From CBFGTA01 sp965651595 (lineage in GTDB: Bacteria > Actinomycetota > Actinomycetes > S36-B12 > UBA10799): DNA of 7,269 bases. The stretch lies in assembly GCA_965651595.1 (NCBI GenBank), contig CBFGTA010000108.1, positions 1 through 7,269 of the forward strand. The letters run 5' to 3'. The notes beneath the pieces were generated by a model. It was not told the DNA's origin, did no database searches, and saw only the letters and a list, made by a program, of their open reading frames with translations. Positions within the stretch are counted from its first letter, which is position 1. Every line of letters starts with the position of its first letter. Made by a program: the position numbers and the translations under genes. This document shows, in pieces, positions 4,970 to 7,269 of the stretch.

Positions 4970-5854
4970 CTAGCGATTGGCTGGTACGTCAGGGCTGCTG
5001 CGCTTCAGGTACTCAAAGTCGGGCCGCACTTCCTGCTGGGCCCACCGGGGCCTCCCGAAGAACCGAACGGCGTTGAAACCGGTGGCGACGGGAGAGAAGA
5101 GGCCAGCAGCCTTTCGCCGGACGCTGCCAGGACGGTCAGAGAACCAACGAAGCCTCTGCTGCCAGAACCACAGCGACGTGATGATGACGTCCCAAATGAT
5201 GAGGAAGAGTGCGATGCCGTCGATCTGGGATGCGAACTGCTCGAACTCGGTGACGATCTCAAAGAAGCGTTCTTCGGTCAGAGCCGTTCCGCTTATGAGC
5301 ATCAGGGAGATCGCAGTCAGGGGCACGATCTTGGTTAGCTCGTGAGACACCTCGAACGAGATGTGGGCCAGGAAGCGCCCTGCGCCAATGATCACTGCTG
5401 CGGCGATTGCCATGGCCTCGGCCGAGCGTTCGGGAGCCGCGAACATCAAGATGATCGACAGCAAGGTCCACCACACGTAGATCACGATTGGCGTCAGAAT
5501 CGCGTAGCGAACGATGGACTGCCAGGTAGCGGTCGGCTTGCCAGTCTTCGTGCTTATCGTGAGATGCAGACGGGGCCGCTGAATGGAGTGATAGATCCAG
5601 ATCAGGACGGCCGCGACAGCTGCTAGCAGGAGGGAGAACGCTAGCACCGACATCCAGTCGACAGACCACAGTTCGATCGTTACGCCGCTGTCTGCGCCAG
5701 TTCCTTCCCGCAATTGCTCCGACAGTTCCATCCGCTCTGCGGGAGTCAGGTCGCCCCCGTATTCGTCGATGAACGCTTCGATCTCAGCATCAGTCAGCTC
5801 GTCCACGGTTTGTTGGTACCACAGCGCGCGCCCGACGACCGCCATCCACGCCAT
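4970..5854 (-). CDS. Uncharacterised 5-TM membrane protein
   Basis: I do not recognise the family. From ATG 5854 the product has 294 residues. An acidic soluble N-terminal region (about 10-60, including TVDELTDAEIEAFIDEYGGD and LTPAERMELSEQL) is followed by about five hydrophobic helices (68-89, 118-138, 145-162, 175-192, 212-231) and a basic Arg/Trp-rich C-terminal cytoplasmic tail of about 60 residues. A charged loop between the last two helices (TEERFFEIVTEFEQF) is notable, as is SFEVSHELTK between TM3 and TM4. The frame stays open to an ATG at 5926 and a TTG at 5932. I prefer 5854 because 5855-5931 holds two inverted repeats and the likely promoter of the divergent reductase, but no start has a ribosome site. 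It heads a minus-strand set with the 62-aa gene and mscL, so a link to the envelope or turgor is possible. Confidence 0.75.
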   Translation of the reverse strand: MAWMAVVGRALWYQQTVDELTDAEIEAFIDEYGGDLTPAERMELSEQLREGTGADSGVTIELWSVDWMSVLAFSLLLAAVAAVLIWIYHSIQRPRLHLTISTKTGKPTATWQSIVRYAILTPIVIYVWWTLLSIILMFAAPERSAEAMAIAAAVIIGAGRFLAHISFEVSHELTKIVPLTAISLMLISGTALTEERFFEIVTEFEQFASQIDGIALFLIIWDVIITSLWFWQQRLRWFSDRPGSVRRKAAGLFSPVATGFNAVRFFGRPRWAQQEVRPDFEYLKRSSPDVPANR

Positions 5855-5858
5855 GGAA

Positions 5859-5881
5859 GCGGGCCACTGAGTCCGGCCCGC
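5859..5881. repeat. 7-bp inverted repeat, 9-nt spacer, in divergent region
   Basis: GCGGGCC (5859-5865) and GGCCCGC (5875-5881) are exact reverse complements separated by 9 bases. It lies just before the preferred start of the 5-TM gene and could be an operator or, in its mRNA, a hairpin. Confidence 0.5.
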
Positions 5882-5898
5882 AGCCCCTCGGAGCCGCC

Positions 5899-5904
5899 TA
5901 GGGT
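5899..5904 (+). promoter_or_regulatory. Candidate -10 element of the reductase gene
   Basis: TAGGGT fits TANNNT and would start transcription near 5911, giving a leader of about 20 nt before ATG 5932. It lies inside the second inverted repeat. No clear -35 is seen. GGA at 5921-5923 is the only ribosome-site remnant. Confidence 0.4.
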
Positions 5905-5920
5905 GAACTCCTTGCACCCT
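5900..5920. repeat. 6-bp inverted repeat, 9-nt spacer, over the reductase -10
   Basis: AGGGTG (5900-5905) and CACCCT (5915-5920) are exact reverse complements with a 9-nt spacer; the arms extend to 8 bp with one G-T mismatch (5898-5922). It overlaps the candidate -10 of the reductase, as a repressor site would. Its centre is 40 bp from that of the GCGGGCC repeat, which has the same spacer length. Confidence 0.5.
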
Positions 5921-5931
5921 GGACATGATCA

Positions 5932-7074
5932 ATGAGCAACAATCGGCCCATGACCCGCATTGTGTTGTTTGGAGCCACGGGCTACACCGGACGCCTCACC
6001 GCTGCTCGTCTCGGTCGCGACCTCGGCCCCGACGACGAACTCGTGCTCGCTGGCCGTTCAGTCGCCCGACTCGACGAAATCATCACGGAGTTGTCGGCCG
6101 CCGGTTCGCAGACGAACCTGTCGCGCCAGATCGCCAACGTCGATGACCCGAACTCGGTCGGCGCATTGGTCACGAGCAGCGACGACGTCCTGATCTCGAC
6201 AGTCGGGCCGTTCTACCGATGGGGCCGACCCGCTGTCGAGGCAGCCCTCAACGCTGGATGCACCTATATCGACTCGACCGGTGAACCGATCTTCTTGCGC
6301 AACCTGTTTGATGTCGTCGATGGCGAGGCTCGGCTCAGCGGTGCTCGCCTGTTGCCCGCGTTCGGTTATGACTATGTGCCCGGCAACTATGCCGCCGCTC
6401 TAGCCATCGGTGACGCGCACCAGTCCGGTGCCGAGGTCCACCGCGTCGACGTGGCCTATTTCGCTAACCGCGAGGTCACACCCTCGGGCGGAACCGTGGC
6501 TAGCGGTTTGACTATCGCCGCTTACCCCGGCTACTCGCGCAGGTTCGGCCGTTTGCGTAGCGAGCCAGTGGGACGCCATACCCGCGAGTTCCGCCTCGGC
6601 CGTCGCACGCTGGCCGCGCTCAGCCTCGGGGCCACCGAACACTTCGGCGTTCCGGCAATCGCTCCCGAAGTCCAAGACGTCACCGTCTACATGGGGGCCC
6701 TCGGCCCCTTCACCCGGTACATCAGCCTCGCCAGCCGCGCCCTGTCAGTTCCGCTGTCAGTGCCGGGTGCCAAGTCGCTCGTCAGCGCCACGGCTGGCAA
6801 GTTCGTCACCGGTTCCAAAGGGGGCCCGGATGATGAGGCTCGGGCGGGTTTGCGCTCCATCGCGCTGTGTGAAACGTTCAACGTCAACGGCGATCTGCTG
6901 TCTCGCGTCGTGGTGGAGGGTCCGAGCCCTTACGACTTGACTGCTGACCTGTTGGCGTGGGCAGCTCGCACGACCGAGCTCATCCAGAAGCCCGGAGTGC
7001 TGTCGCCTCTGCAGGCGTACAGCGTGGCAGATCTGACCGCTGGCATGAACGAGCTGGGACTGGTCCGGGTGTAG
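5932..7074 (+). CDS. Saccharopine dehydrogenase-like NAD(P)-binding reductase (trans-acting enoyl reductase family)
   Basis: The 380-residue product opens with a Rossmann fold: MTRIVLFGATGYTG (7-20) with the glycine-rich G-x-x-G-x-x-G loop, then VLAGRS (38-43), whose Arg after the second strand suggests NADP(H). Further family motifs are VLISTVGPFYRWG (86-98), AGCTYIDSTGE (108-118) and GYDYVPG (145-151), equivalent to the G-[FY]-D-x-x-P-x-D/N stretch of saccharopine-dehydrogenase-like proteins. Actinobacterial relatives such as mycobacterial Rv2953 act as trans-acting enoyl reductases in lipid synthesis, and others are uncharacterised oxidoreductases. True lysine metabolism is unlikely since the C-terminal saccharopine domain is not evident. 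Start: ATG 5932 is chosen, with ATG 5950 (MTRIVLFG) the main alternative. A downstream MMPL-type gene fits a lipid-related role, but that is inference. Confidence 0.88.
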   Translation: MSNNRPMTRIVLFGATGYTGRLTAARLGRDLGPDDELVLAGRSVARLDEIITELSAAGSQTNLSRQIANVDDPNSVGALVTSSDDVLISTVGPFYRWGRPAVEAALNAGCTYIDSTGEPIFLRNLFDVVDGEARLSGARLLPAFGYDYVPGNYAAALAIGDAHQSGAEVHRVDVAYFANREVTPSGGTVASGLTIAAYPGYSRRFGRLRSEPVGRHTREFRLGRRTLAALSLGATEHFGVPAIAPEVQDVTVYMGALGPFTRYISLASRALSVPLSVPGAKSLVSATAGKFVTGSKGGPDDEARAGLRSIALCETFNVNGDLLSRVVVEGPSPYDLTADLLAWAARTTELIQKPGVLSPLQAYSVADLTAGMNELGLVRV

Positions 7075-7157
7075 ACAGACGAGCAGGCCGCTCATCGCAG
7101 TGGCGGGTGACCCTCGCCGGGTGACCTAGCGCCTGGCAAGTGTGCCACTCTGTGAGG
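7075..7157. other. Intergenic region upstream of the MMPL gene
   Basis: It holds an 8-base direct repeat GGGTGACC at 7105-7112 and 7119-7126 (14-base period), with GGGTGAC again at 7156-7162 across the next start codon. GGCGGGTGACCCTCGCC (7102-7118 approximately) can form a short hairpin without a T-tract, a doubtful terminator for the reductase gene. Confidence 0.35.
7134..7147. repeat. Operator-like inverted repeat TGGCA-N4-TGCCA before the MMPL gene
   Basis: TGGCA (7134-7138) and TGCCA (7143-7147) are exact reverse complements around AGTG, forming a 14-bp imperfect-centre palindrome 10 nt before the GTG at 7158. It touches CACTCT (7146-7151), a poor -10 candidate at leaderless spacing. 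MMPL genes are often under TetR-type repressors, so an operator is plausible but unproven. Confidence 0.4.
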
Positions 7158-7269
7158 GTGACAAGCTGGCTCTACAAGCTTTCGCGGCGGTGCGCCGAAC
7201 GAGGCTGGCTTGTTATTGGCATCTGGGTATTCGCCGCCATCGTCATCATCGGTGGGGACAACTCCCTGG
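7158..7269 (+). CDS. MMPL/RND-family transporter, N-terminal fragment (3' end outside window)
   Basis: The frame from GTG 7158 stays open to the window end, giving 37 residues. A basic amphipathic N-terminus (WLYKLSRRCAERG) leads into one hydrophobic helix (about 17-33, WLVIGIWVFAAIVIIGG) and then GDNSL. The pattern of a short Arg-rich segment, a Trp, then TM1 with an inner Trp is that of MMPL transporters, large (about 700 aa or more) proton-driven exporters of lipids or drugs in the actinobacterial inner membrane. The in-frame GTG at 7152 is an alternative start. With so little sequence the family call is tentative, though the fit is good. Confidence 0.6.
   Translation, partial: MTSWLYKLSRRCAERGWLVIGIWVFAAIVIIGGDNSL

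Noticed and set aside
5855..5932. Starts of the 5-TM gene at ATG 5926 or TTG 5932.
   Set aside because: Not excluded, but they lack ribosome sites and place two inverted repeats and the reductase promoter inside the coding region; the encoded Arg-rich segment looks unlike a conserved domain.
1..7269. tRNA, rRNA, CRISPR, insertion sequence or phage genes.
   Set aside because: No cloverleaf, spaced repeat array, transposase or terminal repeat was recognised on either strand.

Overview
The window is bacterial, GC-rich by eye (about 60 %), densely coded and biased to G/C in third codon positions. Gene content points to an actinomycete: a two-cysteine-pair FmdB-type zinc-ribbon protein, MscL, a lone SAF/CpaB-like protein, tandem fluoride channels, an NAD(P)-binding saccharopine-dehydrogenase-like reductase and the start of an MMPL/RND-type transporter. 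Several genes have a TANNNT -10-like hexamer 6-7 nt before a GTG or ATG with no ribosome binding site, the pattern of leaderless mRNAs common in Actinobacteria. I cannot name the species.

Layout. Positions 1-156 (+) hold the last 51 codons of a 5-formyltetrahydrofolate cyclo-ligase. Convergent to it, a tight four-gene minus-strand operon spans 2855-174: ABC ATPase, ABC-2 permease, fluoride channel subunit B, fluoride channel subunit A. Its genes overlap by 1-4 bases. A 112-nt divergent region (2856-2967) with a perfect 9-bp inverted repeat separates it from fmdB (2968-3351, +). A single-pass SAF-domain protein follows (3443-4237, +). Convergent to that is a second minus-strand set: a 5-TM membrane protein of unknown function (from 5854 or 5926), a 62-residue hydrophilic protein, and mscL. 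The reductase (5932-7074, +) is divergent from the 5-TM gene; two inverted repeats, both with 9-nt spacers, lie between them. An MMPL-family gene begins at 7158 and runs off the window.

How it fits together. From what I know of actinobacteria, cyclo-ligase, FmdB protein, SAF protein and MscL often lie near one another; here the ABC/fluoride-channel operon sits in reverse orientation between the first two. The common theme is envelope and ion homeostasis: fluoride efflux, an ABC exporter, osmotic safety valve, an unknown membrane protein and a lipid- or drug-type MMPL exporter. No mobile element, CRISPR array, tRNA or rRNA was found. The most interesting items are the fluoride-channel pair with altered Phe-box residues coupled to an ABC exporter, the unknown 5-TM protein/small protein/MscL group, and the inverted repeats at the divergent promoters.
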